64,000 bases of DNA from Schoenoplectus triqueter (GCA_964058805.1 CAXKVV010002144.1:310001-374000), one strand, 5' to 3'. Counted from the first letter of the stretch, positions 37,938 to 51,584 are shown. Program-made: numbers and translations. Notes: generated by a model not told the origin, from the letters alone.

Positions 37938-38552
37938 GTCATGATTCTAGAAACATACTACAGTTATACTAAAAGAAACGAGACATTTTGATTCAATGAA
38001 TACATAATTAAACTCGTCTCATCTTATCAGGAAAAAAAGAATAGGTTCCCCGGTCGCAAATGATATGTTTAATTAATACTACCTGGAAAAGAGATTGGGG
38101 CTACTTGGCTGGCTCTTCAAATCAACATCCAGTTAGATTTGGCCTAGAATATTTATATCAGCTACTTGTGCAGCCAGCACGCAATGTATAACAACCATTT
38201 TGGAGGGCTAAGCTATTAAATAATTTGTAAATGGAGTTGATATATAGATATCAAAATTGATATTGATTTTAGAATTCACATTAGATAAGTTATTATTCAA
38301 CTTATTTTATATATAATTGTATTCTTTAACATATACCGATAACTTGAATATTAACTCATTTAACTTCAATAATAATACTACTATAAAAAATAAATTAAAT
38401 AATAAAATCATTGACTGCAATGTTAACTCGTTATGTTATAAAATCATTTACTTGAATACTAAATTCGATATTCAACTTTAGTAAAGATTTTGATTTTGAT
38501 TTTGATATCACCATAACATTTTCCATTTATAACATAGTACCCGCAATTGCAC
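37938..38552. other. Intergenic, nothing recognised
   Basis: AT-rich sequence, no supported feature. Confidence 0.5.
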
Positions 38553-39037
38553 TTTTTAATAAAAGAAGGGATCAGTTGACAATGGTTTATTTTAACAATC
38601 TTGACAATGAACTTCTAAATAAATACAAAAAAATCTTAAAAATGATTTTTTTTATAGATGTGTTTTTCTACTTTTAGATTAATGGTCATTCAAATTTCAT
38701 ACAATTTTATTATCATTTGATAGTCCATCAAAGACCGTTAAATCAGAACCGTTGCAAATTACATAAAAATTTAATGATTTTTAATGGACTATCAAACGAT
38801 AATGAAATTATATGAAATTTGAATAACCATCAATCTAAAAGTAGAAGAACACATCTATAAATATTTTTCCATTTTTAATTTTTTTTATATTTATTTAGAA
38901 ATTCATTGTCAAAATTATTAAAATAACCCATTATCAAATATTTTTCCATTTTTAAATTTTTTTTATATTTATTTAAAAATTCATTGTCAAAATTATCAAA
39001 ATAACCCATTATCAAAGCATCCCCTCTTTTAATAAGG
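38553..39037. mobile_element. Fold-back element with one arm partly duplicated
   Basis: The left end TTTTTAATAAAAGAAGGGAT pairs with the right end ATCCCCTCTTTTAATAAGG, and TTGACAATGAACTTC pairs with GAAATTCATTGTCAA. Central arms ATGGTCATTCAAATTTCAT / ATGAAATTTGAATAACCAT flank a centre near 38760. The right arm contains a 77 bp tandem duplication, described separately. Confidence 0.75.
38859..39012. repeat. Tandem duplication (77 bp unit) within the right arm of the fold-back element
   Basis: 38859-38935 and 38936-39012 both run from AAATATTTTTCCATTTTT to AAAATAACCCATTATCAAA with few differences. The left arm has only one equivalent, so the duplication arose after the element formed. Confidence 0.85.
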
Positions 39038-39701
39038 TAGCGCGCTTCCAAATTGCTCTTAGTTTTCTCGTTGTCATTGTTGGCAGTTTTGTCATTATTA
39101 TCAGTCTTAAATTTTGACGTCTTCAACGTTTGATATGAAGAAATACTTCATACACAGATTAGACATCTCATGCAAATGTAACACAACTTTTCATAAAAAG
39201 GAGAAAAAAAAACACAAGATAAAGAAAGTAAAGCTATGAATCTGGCAAGGTGGCACGTAGGCCGCACTAGAAACAAAAGCACTTAGTCACGTTCTCAGTC
39301 TCTTCCAACATCTCTCTCCTACTTCCCTCGCTCAATTTTTGACATTTCCAAATTGCAACATCAGTAAGAAGCCCATGATTTCAGAGACATGGATTTATAT
39401 ACAAAGACCACCAAGTTTGGTATAATTTTTATGAACTTATAAATGAACCTAAGAACAAAACAAAAAAAGGAAGGGCCCATAATTAACAAAATAAACAAAA
39501 TGAAAGGGCGCGGCGCAATGATCAAAGTTCTAAACTTATCTTCATTTTCCGTTCCCTCCGCCCTACTAACAAGAAAATAGCAAAATAATTGCAAGAAAAT
39601 ATTACTCGGGAAAAATGAGAGTCAAATAGCCTCCCTTTTCTCCAGCTATTTATCTCCATATCTAACCTGGCACTAAACAGATGCTGGCCTCCCCTCCATA
39701 A
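39038..39701. other. 3' flank of the IDD gene (downstream on the - strand)
   Basis: No reading frame with a domain. Contains the presumed 3' untranslated region of the - strand gene ending at 39702. Confidence 0.4.
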
Positions 39702-42054
39702 CTACCCTTGTGTGGCCCCGCCACCAAAAGGCTCGCCCGCTGAACCGCTGCCAGCTCCCAAATCAAGGCCGCCTCTGATGGGCTGCATCAAGGCCGGAAA
39801 ACCTCCAGTAGGGGACCCCACAGTAGGCCCCATTCCCAGACCTAGAAAGTCTACTGTTGCAGGCTTTGACACAAAAAGTGAGGACGGACCCATCATCAGA
39901 TCTGGCAAGTTCATCGGACTGTTCTCATAATGTAATGATTGTAATCCAAGACCAAGCCCAGCTGATAACAAAGGCGCCGTATCTGGTTGCAGCTGCTGGC
40001 CCCACTGGTGGAGCCCACTCTCTCTAATTCCTCGATCTTGGTGTTGATCGCTCGAAGATGGTGATGATATGTCAAGGCCAAAGCCTTTGAGAAAGGATGA
40101 ACCAGAGGCTGTCGCACCCATTTGCGCGGCCTTTTGTAGAAGAGCCGTGGCAGACATGTGCTGGGTTGGGGTTGATGAAGTGAATGAGCGGCGGTCTGTT
40201 GGAGGCGGTTGTTGGAAAACTGAGGTTGGCGGTGCAGTCGAGAGACAGAGGGAAGGTGGCTCTTGCACATGACTAATCAGGTTGGGATAAGATGTCGGTT
40301 GTGGGGTGGGTCCGGTGGGTGTGGCAGAGGTAAATAAACTAGCAAAAATGCTTGGTGTTGTGGTGGTAGTGGTGCCAGTGTTGCTGTTTAGTGTGTTTGT
40401 GGATTTAACAGTGGTGGCGGTGGCAGCAACGATTGGGTTGGTCGGAATTGGAGTGGCAGGAGGTGGAGCTGGAGCTGGAGCTGGGCCAGCTACAGGAGGA
40501 TACTGTAGTACATTTGGTGGATTCTCAGCATCTGCAAGGAAACAGGATATAATATAATATACAATATAATATATAAGAGGTAGAAAATTGAGAGAGATGA
40601 TTCGCTTTATTGGGCATTGGGGATTAAATTAATGGAGAACTATGAAAAGTAAAACAGAAAGAGGAGTAATGATTTTTTCGGATTAACAAATTATCTTTCT
40701 CGCCCTCGTTCGAGGTTGCAGAGTGGAAAGCCAGATCAAAATCGAAGGGAAAAAGGCAGATAGAAAGTCTTATTCAGAGAGGGACTTTGAAAATATCTAA
40801 TAAAAAAAAGATTAAAAGATGCACCATATTCAAACTTCTCTCTTTCAGAGACGCTATTATAGTCCTGGACAAAGAATTAGGCCAAAAACGGAGAATTCGA
40901 GATGAGAAAAAAAAAATGCAAAATCCTGATTAAAATCACTTTCTAATTTTTTATTGGCCAGATACACAGAGAACACAGATCAGACAAAACCTCGCGGAAA
41001 CTTCCCCATTTCGCGCTATCTTTTTCTTCAAACAAATCACAGCACAAGTCCAAAACACAATCTAATCCCAAACCAAACAAGACAAAACAACATAACTGAA
41101 TATCCTACGCGAAAAATTAACATACCTTCTTCGTCGGTTGGCGCCACTTGTTGCAAAGGCATTGCCAATCCCACGCCTCCACATGCGGCTGGTGGCGGCG
41201 CCACCACCGGAACTAAGCTCCTCTCCGCTTTTGCAGGCTGACTAGGCGGCCCCACCACCTTGGCACTCTCCTCCGCCAGAGCATCACAGAAGGCTCTATG
41301 CGTGATGAAGCTGTCCCTCCTACAAAACCGAGAGAAACCCTAGAATCAACCGTGCCAAATCCGTTACAACCAAAACAGATGAGGACATCAGAACTAAAAT
41401 TGAACATAACTATACCTGGAGAATAGAGTGCCACAGTCGCAGCGATACTCCCGGGTACCACAGGTCTTGGCGTGGGCCTTCCAGTCAGACTGGACGGCAT
41501 ACCTCTTGGAGCATTTCTCACACTTCCATTTCTTCTCACCGTGCTTGCGGCAAAAGTGCTTCTTGATCCCAGTCAGGTCGCCAAGCGCCCGGGACGGATC
41601 ATGATGCACACAGGAAGGCTCGGGACAGACATAAACTCTCTTTCTTGGCTCCTTGCCGTTGCGCTGCCTCAGCTTCCATGGCAGATTGTGCCCCCTCCTG
41701 TGCAGCTGAAGGTTCTGGTCCCGCTGGAAACCCTTGTTACATATCTCGCACACAAACCGGTTCGTTGCTAGTAGGGTCTTGGGGGAGAGTGCTATCACCT
41801 CTGCATCCGGATCTGAAAGAGCAATGAAACATTAGAAGAAGTTATAGCATTCAATAATTGGGTTTAATTTGGTGCAAGAGATTTAATAAAACAAATCATT
41901 TACCAGGCATCCCAGGGAGATTCCTCTTTTTTTTAGGTGGGGGACCAATAGGCACTGGGACTGAGGGAAGGGGCCCAGAGTAGGAGACACTGGCCTCAGC
42001 TGAGCCGGAGTTGGAGGCGGTCATGGCTGAGGAATTCTCTCCTTCCATAGGCAT
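39702..42054 (-). CDS. INDETERMINATE DOMAIN (IDD) C2H2 zinc-finger transcription factor, 4 exons
   Basis: Exons on the - strand: 42054-41904, 41812-41416, 41319-41126, 40531-39702; phases agree, 1572 nt, 523 residues. The start is the upstream in-frame ATG (MPMEGEN...); a second ATG two codons on is possible. In order: a basic nuclear-localisation stretch (PPPKKKRNLPGMP), the ID domain with a first C2H2 finger (CEICNKGFQRDQNLQLHRRGH), a second finger (YVCPEPSCVHHDP...KKHFCRKH), and two C2HC fingers (KCEKCSKRYAVQSDWKAHAKTC and YRCDCGTLFSR-RDSFITHRAFC, split by intron 2). A low-complexity Pro/Thr/Ala middle follows, then the conserved MSATALLQKAAQMGAT and TVDFLGLGMG motifs near the C-terminus. 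Known: IDD proteins bind DNA and interact with GRAS proteins such as DELLA, SHR or SCR to steer growth, root patterning or flowering. Which IDD this is cannot be fixed here; the C-terminal motifs suit the larger IDD1/2/4/5-type clade. Confidence 0.92.
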
Positions 42055-43921
42055 CGCTCACAACAGCTCAAAGCTACTTTCTTTCTCTCTTTCCGACTCC
42101 GATTCCAAACTAACCCGAATAAAATATTGGAGGATAAAGGCGGGACCAAAAAAAGGCGAGAGCTACCAGTCATACGACAATCACTTTTCTCCTCTCTTCT
42201 TCATCCACTGGTTGCTATCATAGATAGCCTCGTCAACCACCGGTCCAATCGCCGGATGTCAGTTGTTACTAGATCGCCGGCGGTTACGATTCCTTTCGGG
42301 CGTCCGAATAATCGCCGATCGCGAAATCCAGCTTAGCTTCACTCGCAAGTTAATTGTGAAGTATCTTTTTCTCTCTCTCTTTCTCTTTCTCACTCTATCT
42401 CGTTTTCCAAGTGATGAACCCCCGATAAGCCGAAGCGAAAGCGGACAAGAGACCGATACGGTACGCGGTGGGACGGTCGTCTACTGCGGCTCGTTTCTGG
42501 AAGAAGAAAATTTTCCAGAGAGAGAAACAGAGAGGGAGGAGAGAGAAGGGAACGAACAAAACAAAACAAAAAAAAAACAATAAAGAACTGGTCAAGGACT
42601 TAGAGCGGTAGGATGAGAAGTGCATTAACTCGTGCTGAGGCCTGGCCGCCTGGGGCTTGGGAGGTGAGATTACCGGGAGTCGTACCTTATCTCTTGGTGA
42701 CATTGAAGCATCAGAGGCGTTCACGTGTCAACCGATGCCGGGGCCTGGAGTGCTTTGGAATCTCCGTGGAGTCGAGCTAGGTGTCGACCTTCTCTTGTCG
42801 TTTTGCGCTGGGCTCTATGCTGTTCTTTATTGTAAAGGAATTTTTCCATCTCCAAAAGAAAAAGAAAAGAAAGGGTAGAAACGTCTTTTTCGCTTTTGAC
42901 AGAGTGGGGTAGTTTTGTAATTCTTTGCGAGAACGCATGCTATTGAGTATTGACTGTGCGTGCGGAACATAGAACAGCCGCACAACGACAGGCTTTCTTG
43001 ACACGCACCGACTCAGCTAACAACCTAACCACTGTTAACTAATGCATTAATTGACTGTAGTTAGACATTAGACAGTATTATAAATGGATATAACGAGGTT
43101 GGTATGTTACTCCACGCAAACTGAGCACTCAATGGATGAAATTTCAGGTGCTCCATATGTCAGTTCACTCTTGCTATATTCTGTTTGTTTCTATGTTTTA
43201 ATTATGCATGTGAGGATAATTGTATGTACGGGAAGTATTGTTTATTCCTTTTTACCTGCCCACCTAAAACTTTTTTCCTAGTTACATCCTACGGGTCAAT
43301 TAATTTGTGTCATCTATTGAACTAAATTACATTATCATTTAGTTCTTAATTGTCAACTGCCGTATGCTGCGTTCTATAAGAACTCATAGATAAACAAACC
43401 GATGTTGGATACAATACCAGAGAATTTTCATTGAATAACTTAGAAGGATTTTTTTAATAAAAGCATGGAGATTTTACCATCGAATTGTCCTCACGCTACT
43501 TATTTAATTTGGTTAGAGATTGCTGTCATTTTCCACGTGACATGCCTAGCCTAGAGCTGAAATGCGAGCGTGTTTGGAAACGTACAAGTTTCTACCACCA
43601 AATGCAATAAATTTGAAATAATGGTGTGTTAGACCAGGTGTCGCATGATTGGTGTCATTAATTGCCCCGGTGCTCCGTAACTGGGAATAGCAAAGGAATG
43701 TGTCTCTGCAACTGGGCCATCTTGTCATTTTCCTGATTTCTGCCTTTCTGGTACGGGTCAGGACCCGCCTTAGCCAACAAGCCTTTAATTCGATTCAGAT
43801 AGACTGCAGCGTACCTACATGAACAATCATTTTAACTTTTGACATGAGATCTCAACCGTTGGATTCAGCGCCTAACATTATGATTTCAATTTGTATGCCA
43901 AATGGCTGTTTTCCTTTTACG
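42055..43921 (-). promoter_or_regulatory. Upstream region of the IDD gene
   Basis: Directly upstream of the start codon on the - strand lies a long GA-rich leader (CT-rich on + at 42365-42400), typical of plant 5' leaders and GAGA-type promoters. A G-box CACGTG sits at 42722-42727 (TTCACGTGTCA), about 670 bp from the ATG; it is a candidate bZIP/bHLH or ABA-response site. The rest shows no gene. Assignment as promoter is by position only. Confidence 0.4.
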
Positions 43922-43929
43922 GTTTTACC

Positions 43930-44588
43930 TGGTGTTTTAAAAACCGGACAGATAGGGATGGATCATGAACGAGTTAGGACGGGTTGACGAATTAGGTCGG
44001 AACGGGTTGATGGATTAGACGAGATGAGTTAGTATGGGTCGGATTTGAGAGAGTGCGGCCGCGATCCGTCATAGGATTATGGGTCAGACATGTCAATGGG
44101 ACGAGTCGGGTTGGGTCCATGGGATGGGTCGGAACGTCCAACAGTTGGGGCGGGTCGGGTCGGATTGATCGGATCGATTTTTTCAAAATTTAAAAATAAC
44201 TCAAAAAATTCAAATAAATTCTCAGAAATTCTGAAAATAGAAAAATAATTATTGAAAATATATAACCATTAATATTCTTGACAAAAAAATTCAATTTTTT
44301 TACAACTCAAAAGAAATTCAAATGAAATGTCTAAAAATTCAAATAAAATGATATAATGGGTTATCACGGGTCGAGTTTGGGCGGATTATGACTGGTCGAG
44401 TCTGGTTGGATACGAGTTAGGACAGGACGATTTTTTTTGAATTTTTTTTACCACAATCCGTTATAGACCTGTGGGTTTTTCCGGATATGAATTTGAACAG
44501 ATTTGAGTACGAATCGGATCGAATCGAGATACGAACACAAATTTAATAGGCCCGTGGGTTTGACTAGTCAGGTTTTTTTACAACACTA
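43930..44588. mobile_element. hAT-type element with CGGGT-rich interior
   Basis: Ends TGGTGTTTTAAAAACCGG and GGTTTTTTTACAACACTA are imperfect inverted repeats, flanked by a perfect 8 bp duplication GTTTTACC (43922-43929, 44589-44596). The first 250 bp are dominated by GGGTCGG / GACGGGTTG repeats and the right part by related GTCGAGT and ACGAGTTAGGAC motifs. No transposase. Confidence 0.85.
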
Positions 44589-44596
44589 GTTTTACC

Positions 44597-46856
44597 TAAT
44601 CCAACTGCTGAATTTTTATTTTGTGAACAATTATACTGTCTTGTCTAGTTCTCGGTGGATGTTCATGTTACTCCAAATCTTCCGAATCTCCAATTGCATC
44701 GCTCATGATTATGCTCGTCTCTTGTCTACTCAGAAAATCATGCTCATCAGACTGCAATTTGGACCATACAATCCAAATCTGAGGGCCCAGATCTATTTGA
44801 AACCTCTAATAATTACTGCAAAATGGATTCCTTTCAAAAAATCAGATTTGTCCCTCCCCAACCTGCCAACCTGCCAACTACCCAAAAAAATCAACCTCTT
44901 TTCAAAAAAAGTCCAATCCATAAAAATAATCACTCTGGGATGTTGGACAATGAATAATTGAACATTGATTAAAAAATATGAAAAAATAAAAGTAAGAGAT
45001 CCAAGTCAACAAGTTATGGTGATGAATAGCCTGACAAGGGGCAAGGAGAGGAGAGGACGTTAGCAAAAAAAATGGAGAGCAGCAGAGGGGGGGGGGGGGG
45101 TGTGGAGACATTGAGGTGAAATGATAGAGATGGCAGCACCGCAAAAAGGCGATAGCCAGATACAACCAAAAAGCCGGCAGCGGTTTCGTCCACCCTTCGC
45201 CATCATCGCTCTCATTGACTATTGATTTGGCTTTATCTGCTCCCCCCTCCTCCTTTTCTTTATTCATTATTTCCTTCTCATCCACGACCGCTCTGCTGAT
45301 CTGCTCTCTGTTTATTTTATTTATTTATTGCGCTTTGGTTCACTTAACACCGCCGCTCTCTACTTTTGCGTTTGAAAGTTGATTAAATTTAAACTACTCG
45401 GTGGGCGGTCAAATTGATCTATACTTAATTACTTATTACAGTACGTAATTTTATATAGGTCTTAATCACGTTAGTTATTTTCCTTTTTTTAACTTTCACC
45501 GTCACTACAACTTCATTAATTTAAGCGCCGAATTGTTGTGTTTCGTCATCAAGAGTTTCTAAAAAAACAACTTCAGTTCAGATTTGTTTTGTTCGGACGT
45601 ATACGAACTCGATTTTTTTTTCTTTTGAGAGGTCGTCGGATAGATATTTATTGCTAAAATACTGTCACTCTTTGCTTCGAAGAAATAATACCATGTTGCT
45701 CTGAATTTCAATACACGGTACAGGTAAAGTTAAATAAAGTATACGCTTGTCTACTTGAACTTAACCACCGTGCAAGTGTCGTGAACTTGTCCGAAAACCG
45801 GAACACCTAAAAGACTAAATAAATTATAGTTAATTTGAACTTTAGTACGGTGTGATATCACCACTATTATTAACAGGGACTGCAGATTTTTGATGGAAGG
45901 CAATATATTATAATATTTTATCAGATTTAAACTCGTTAATTAATTGAATATTAAATAAAATAATAAATAATTTAATATGAAATATTATTAATGATTAATA
46001 TAGCGGTAAATTATTTATCTTCTCCTCATTCCCAGAGAGGTTATCTTTACAAAGGTTTCAGTCTAATGACGAGTTGTTGCCACAAATTTTGAATAGTCCT
46101 TCAAGTACAGCAAAATTTAACATAATAGTCCCTCAAGTCTCAATTTGTGCTCTTCTTTGTCCAACTACAATACTCAAGTCTCATGTATACCACCATAGTT
46201 CCTAAAACACCCTCTGCTAGTTTATATTTGCAGATTATGCACAGAGAAAGCTAAGAACTTGACTATGATTTAATTCAGAATATACCTTTAATTGTTTACA
46301 AAGACAATATCATATTTTTTTGAAATTTACCAGCGGTATACGTAATAATAATACACATTTTTGCAGCAGCAACAGACACTGATGCTTGTCATCAGAAATA
46401 TAACTTCTAGAAATAGCAATGGTCAAAGTCAACAAATATACTTCTAAAACAAAGCATAAGGGTGCTTCCTGTACTTGATTGGTACCAGTTTGAGGAGAAA
46501 GTGAATATGTGCTCGCATCCAGGCATTTTGCCAAAACCTACAAGACCAAACACAAGCATCTTCAATAAGAAACGAATTTGAGTGGCACTTAGATAATCAG
46601 CAATACTGGCTTACGTAAACATATTATGGTACATAACTACATGGGAAATAGCTGATGTTAGACATGAATCTTGATATACCATCAATTACCAGTGATTTTT
46701 CCACTGTAAAAGAAATAATTTATGTTAAAATTAAAGAAAAATTGTAGAACACAAAATGTAATATACTGTGTTTCGCCAGACAGCAGAACTTTACCAATGC
46801 TATGAGATCAACCAATACCAATTACCAAAGACGGTGTAATGACGCCTCTTGCAATT
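44597..46856. other. Intergenic, no supported gene
   Basis: Contains a run of 14 G (45087-45100). A 127-codon open frame on the - strand at 45285-44902 has one hydrophobic stretch but no recognisable domain or splice partner, and a 74-codon frame lies at 46534-46310. Neither is strong enough to call. A truncated MITE at 45874 is listed separately. Confidence 0.4.
45874..45990 (+). mobile_element. Truncated copy of the CAGGGGCGGATG MITE family
   Basis: It begins CAGGGACTGCAGATTTTTGA and follows the family through GATTTAAACTCGTTAATTAA and ATTAAATAAAATAAT, then loses similarity. The 3' two thirds are missing. Confidence 0.55.
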
Positions 46857-47550
46857 TGTTGGTGTTGGGCCCGTGATGGGTCCAGCCCAAGTTCGGGAAA
46901 AAAAAAGTCCCTCTTGCTGGAGAAGAGACAGAGAGAAAGTGAGACGCGAAAAAGTAAAAAAAAGTGTTGCCTTGTGCTCGACAGAGAAGAAGGCGAAGAG
47001 AGAAAAATAGAGAAGTAGAAGGAGAGAAAAAGAAAGAAGTAGAAGGAGAGAGATAGAAGGCGGTGAATAAGAAGAAAACGAAGAGTAAGTCAGACTCTTC
47101 GATTCCATTGCCTCTGATCGTGTTCTCCTGTTCGTAAGAAGAGATTTTTTTATTTTCTCAAATCTAGAATTTCCTTAGGTTTGAATGAAATTGGGTTTTG
47201 AAGCGGGTGTTGACTCACAGTGTGTACCTCTGATATTTTCTCTCTATTTACATATGTATACCTCAAGTTTAGGGTTTAAACTTGAGAAGAACAATTGTAC
47301 CCGTTTGTTGGTATAGTGAAAGTTTGCCAGTGTGCCCCGTGGTTTTTTACCCTCCAGGTTGAGAGAGTTTTCCACGTAAAATCTTGTGTCTCTTGTGATT
47401 GTGCTTAATTTCTCTTATTTATCTTTGTTTGGCTTGCACTTGAACTATTTGGTACCGACCGGTACGGTGCTCAATTTACCCATCTCTTTTCTTATTGGAT
47501 TTCACAAAAGCACTTCTCATTTGACATTTATTATAAGAAGAACCCCATCA
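46857..47550 (+). repeat. 5' LTR of copia element 2 (694 bp)
   Basis: It runs from TGTTGGTGTTGGGCCCGTGA to AAGAACCCCATCA. Its 5' half is a GA-rich tract. That tract gives a spurious pyrimidine-coded open frame on the other strand. Confidence 0.88.
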
Positions 47551-47600
47551 AGTGGTATCAGAGCCTCAAGTTTCTTTTGAGCGTGCTTTTATAGGTTAAG

Positions 47601-50600
47601 ATGGAAGGTAGTAGCACCATGATCAAATTGACAAACAATAACTAGCAGATATAGAAATCCAAAATGGAGGATATCCTTTACTGTAAGGACTTGTATGAGC
47701 CGGTTGAAGGAGAAAGTGCGAAGCCAGAAGAGATGATTGCCGCTAATTGGAATAAATGGAATCGAAAAACGATTGGCACAATCAGATAGTGGCTTGATGA
47801 CAGTGTGTACCACCATGTAGCAAGTGAAACAAACGCACATGAGTTGTGGAAGAAACCGGAGTCACTGTATGAACAAAAAACAACAGCTAACAAGGCGTTT
47901 TTTATCCGAAAACTGGTAAATCTTAAATTCAGAGAAGGTACCAGTGTTGCTGAGCATTTAAATGAGTTCCAGATCTTGATTAATCAATTGTCAGCAATGA
48001 AGATGACCTTAGAAAAAAAGTTATAAACTTTGTTGCTTTTGGGATTATTGCCCGATAATTGGGAAACCTTGGTTGTGACAATCAGTAATGCAGCTCCGAA
48101 TGGTGTGGTCACCATGAGTACAGTTACTAGCAGCTTGTTCAATGTAGAGACAAGAAGGAAGTCAACTGATACAAATGGTGCACATGCTCTTGTCACATAG
48201 AACAGGGGGAGAGCTGAATGTAGACAATAATCAAGAGGTCGTAGCAAGTTCAGAGGTAGGTCAAAGTCCAAAGAAAGACAATGCTACCATTGTGGTAAAG
48301 AAGGTCAAATAAATAGAAATTATAGAGCCTAAAAAAACTACAAAATGAGGACAAAAATCAGAAGAAAGAGGATGACAATAAAAATACCACAGCCATAGTA
48401 ACGGCAGAAAGTAACTGCAGAAAATATAGTGATTCTCTCTTGTGAAGAAGATCAATGTCTACATGTGGAAGGTCACCAAGGAGTTGAGTGGATAGTTGAC
48501 ACAGGTGTTTGCTATCATACTACACCGAATAAAGAGTTCTTCATGACGTACAAAGTTGGAGACTTTGGTACAATGAAGATGGGTAATACTAGCCACTCAT
48601 GCATTGCGGGTATTGGTGATATTTGCCTGCAGACAGATATGGGTTATCAGTTAATACTGAAAGATGTGCGGCATATTCCTGATTTACGCCTAAATCTGAT
48701 ATTAGGTGATGCATTAGACAAAGATGGATTCAAGCATTACCTAGGAGGTGGAGAATGGAAGCTTAGCAAGAGATCAATGGTTGTAGCAAGAGGGAAGTCG
48801 TGAAACTCCTTATACATAACCCACGCAAAGGTGCTCAAGAATGACTTGAATGCGGTACAAGCTGGAAACTCTGTAAATTTGTGGCATCAACGTCTTGGCC
48901 ATATGAGTGAGAAAGGGCTACAAGTTCTGGCGAGGAAGTCTCACATCCCTTCGACCAAAGATGAGGTTCTAGATCCCTATGATTATTGTCTATTTGGTAA
49001 GCAACATTGAGTCTTTTTTAGTCAAACATCAGAAAAGAAACATAATGTGTTGGACTTAGTTTACTCTAATGTGTGTGGTCCCTTTGAGGTGGAGTCATTG
49101 GATGACAATCGATATTTTTTGACCTTTATTGATGATGCATCTAGGAAGGTGTGGGTTTATTTCTTGAGAACAAAGGACCAAGTATTCAATTACTTTCAAG
49201 AATTTCATGTCATGGTAGAGAGGGAGACAGACAAGAAGTTAAAATGTCTCCGTTCTGACAACGATGGAGAATATACCTCTAAAGAGTTCAAAGCATATTG
49301 TGCGAAATATGAAATCCGACATGAGAAGACAGTACCTGGAACCCCACGGCACAATGGTATAGCTGAGAGAATGAATCGCACCATTGTTGAGAAGGTCGGA
49401 TGCATGCTGAAAATGGCAAAATTGCCAAAGCAGTTCGCACAGCATGCTATCTCATAAACAGGTCACCATCCGTTCCTTTGAAGTTTGAGATACCAGAGAG
49501 AGTATGGTCTAAGAAGAATGTGTCATACTCTCATCTGGGAGTGTTTGAATGCAAAGCATATGTGCATATCCCAAAGGAGCAAAGATCTAAGTTGGATGAC
49601 AAAGCAACTCCTTGCATTTTTTTAGGTTATGGAAATAAGGAGTTCAGATACAGACTATGGGACCCAGAAAAGAGGAGAATTGTCAGATGCAGAGATGTTG
49701 TGTTCTATGAAGACCAAATAGGGGTAGATCTGAACAACGACAAGAAGTCAGAGAGAGTTGGTGAGTCCATAGAACTCACACCAGTTCCTTCACTTGTGCA
49801 ATCAGCAGCAACTGATGAATATGAATCTAATAAAGAAGCCACTGAGGAAACCTCTGACATGATTGACAGTGATGATGATGATGATGTCATTTATGATGCT
49901 CTTGAGCAGGGGGGAGCAACATCATCAAGGGGAGCTAAGAGAGCTCCAGGTTAGAAAGTCTGAAAGAGAGCGACAACCTTCTAAAAGATACCCTTCTTTA
50001 GAGTATATCTTATTAACGGAAGGAGAGCCAAAAAAAATTTCAGGAGACACAAATTCATAAAGACAAGACTAAGTGGCAGGATGTAATGAAAGATGAGATG
50101 AAATCATTGCAAGAAAATGACACATATGAGCTTGTGCAACTTCCTAAGGGCTGAAAGGCATTGAGGAACAAATGGGTGTTCAAGCTAAAGAGAGATGGAA
50201 ATGGAGAACTTATGAAATACAAAGCCCGACTGGTAGTGAAGGGTTTTGGACAGAAACAAGGTATTGATTTTGAGGAGATTTTCTCACCAGTGGTGAAGAT
50301 GACTTCCATCCGTGCAGTGTTAGGTCTAGTAGCTGGTTTAGACCTTAAGCTTGAACAACTTGATGTAAAAACTGCGTTCCTTCATGGTGATTTGGAGGAA
50401 GAGATCTATATGGTGCAGGCAAAAGGATTTGAAGTAAAAGGAAAAGATAACATGGTTTGCAAGTTGAAGAAGAGTTTGTACAGATTGAAACAGGCTCCAA
50501 GATAGTGGTACAAGAAATTTGACTCTTTCATGATGAGTCATGGATACCAGAGAACCAAGGCAGATCTATGTGTTTACTTCAAAAGACTTGCTAATGAAAT

Positions 50601-51584
50601 TTTTTTAATCCTTTTGCTTTATGTTGATGATATGTTAATTGCAGGACAAGATGCTCAGATGATAGACATGTTGAAGAAGGAGATGTCCAAGTCATTTAAC
50701 ATGAAGGATATGGGTCAAGCACGTCAGATATTAGGCATGCAGATCATTTGTGACAGAAAGATCATGAGACTTTGGCTGTCACAGGAGAAGTACATCGAAA
50801 GGGTGCTTGAGAGATTCAACATGCAAGGAGCAAAGAAAGTAAGTTGTTCGCTTTCTAACCATCTGAAACTGAGTAAGAAGCTGTGTCCATCAACGGAGAA
50901 AGAAAATGATGAAATGTCAAGAGTGCCATACTCCTTAGCTGTAGGGAGTTTGATGTATTCAATGGTTTGCACCAGGCCAGATATAGCTCATGCAGTTGGT
51001 GTGGTAAGCAGATTTCTCTCTAATCCCGAAAAATAACATTGGGAAGCAGTGAAATGGATTCTTAGATATTTAAGAGGTACTTCCAAGTTGTGTTTGAGTT
51101 TTGAAAAGGGTGAACCTGTGCCTAGAAGGCTACACAGATGTTGATATGGTTGGAGATCTGGATCACAGAAAGTCTACTTCGGGTTATGTGTTTATTTTTG
51201 TAGGGGGTTGTATCATGGCAGTCCAAACTGTATAAATGTGTGGCTTTGCCAACTACAGAATCAGAATACATTGCAGCAACTGAAACTGGCAAAGAGCTAT
51301 TATGGTTGACTAGATTTCTCCTAGAGCTTGGTATGCAACAGGAAGAGGCGGTTGTTTTCTGTGATAGTCAGAGTGTCATGGATTTGAGCAAGAATGTTAC
51401 ATATCATTTCAGAACTAAGCACATTGATATGAGATTTCACTGGTTGAGAGATGTAATAGAGAATTAACATATGAAGCTGAAGAAGATCCACACAGATAAG
51501 AACCCGTTAGACATGCTAGCGAAGATAGTTCCGAAGAACAAGCTTGAGCTTTGTCGCCGGCTTGTCGACATGGATACCAAGTGA
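47601..51584 (+). pseudogene. Broken Gag-Pol polyprotein of copia element 2
   Basis: It opens at the ATG at 47601 and is stopped twice within 20 codons. The gag core (NAHELWKKPESLYEQKTTA) is at 47805-48026. The zinc knuckle near 48278 keeps CYHCGKEG but has lost its His and last Cys (GQINRN). The protease near 48490 retains Asp-Thr-Gly. Integrase covers 49047-49970 (FIDDASRK, RSDNDGEY), with a frameshift near 49440. RT at 50161-51036 carries YVDDMLIAG, with a stop after KQAPR at 50503. RNase H (51240-51467) keeps TESEYIA and CDSQS. Final TGA at 51582-51584. Multiple stops mean no functional product. Confidence 0.88.

Noticed and set aside
40306..40557. + strand Val/Gly-rich frame opposite the IDD gene
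   Set aside because: Antisense to the low-complexity Pro/Thr/Ala part of the IDD coding exon.
44902..45285. 127-codon - strand frame with a hydrophobic stretch
   Set aside because: Includes translation of a 14-base G run and proline-rich low complexity; no splice partner, no known domain. Could be a lineage-specific gene but unsupported.
46800..47108. 102-codon Ser/Leu-rich - strand frame, similar to one at 51516-51890
   Set aside because: Both are antisense translations of the GA-rich part of the copia element 2 LTRs.
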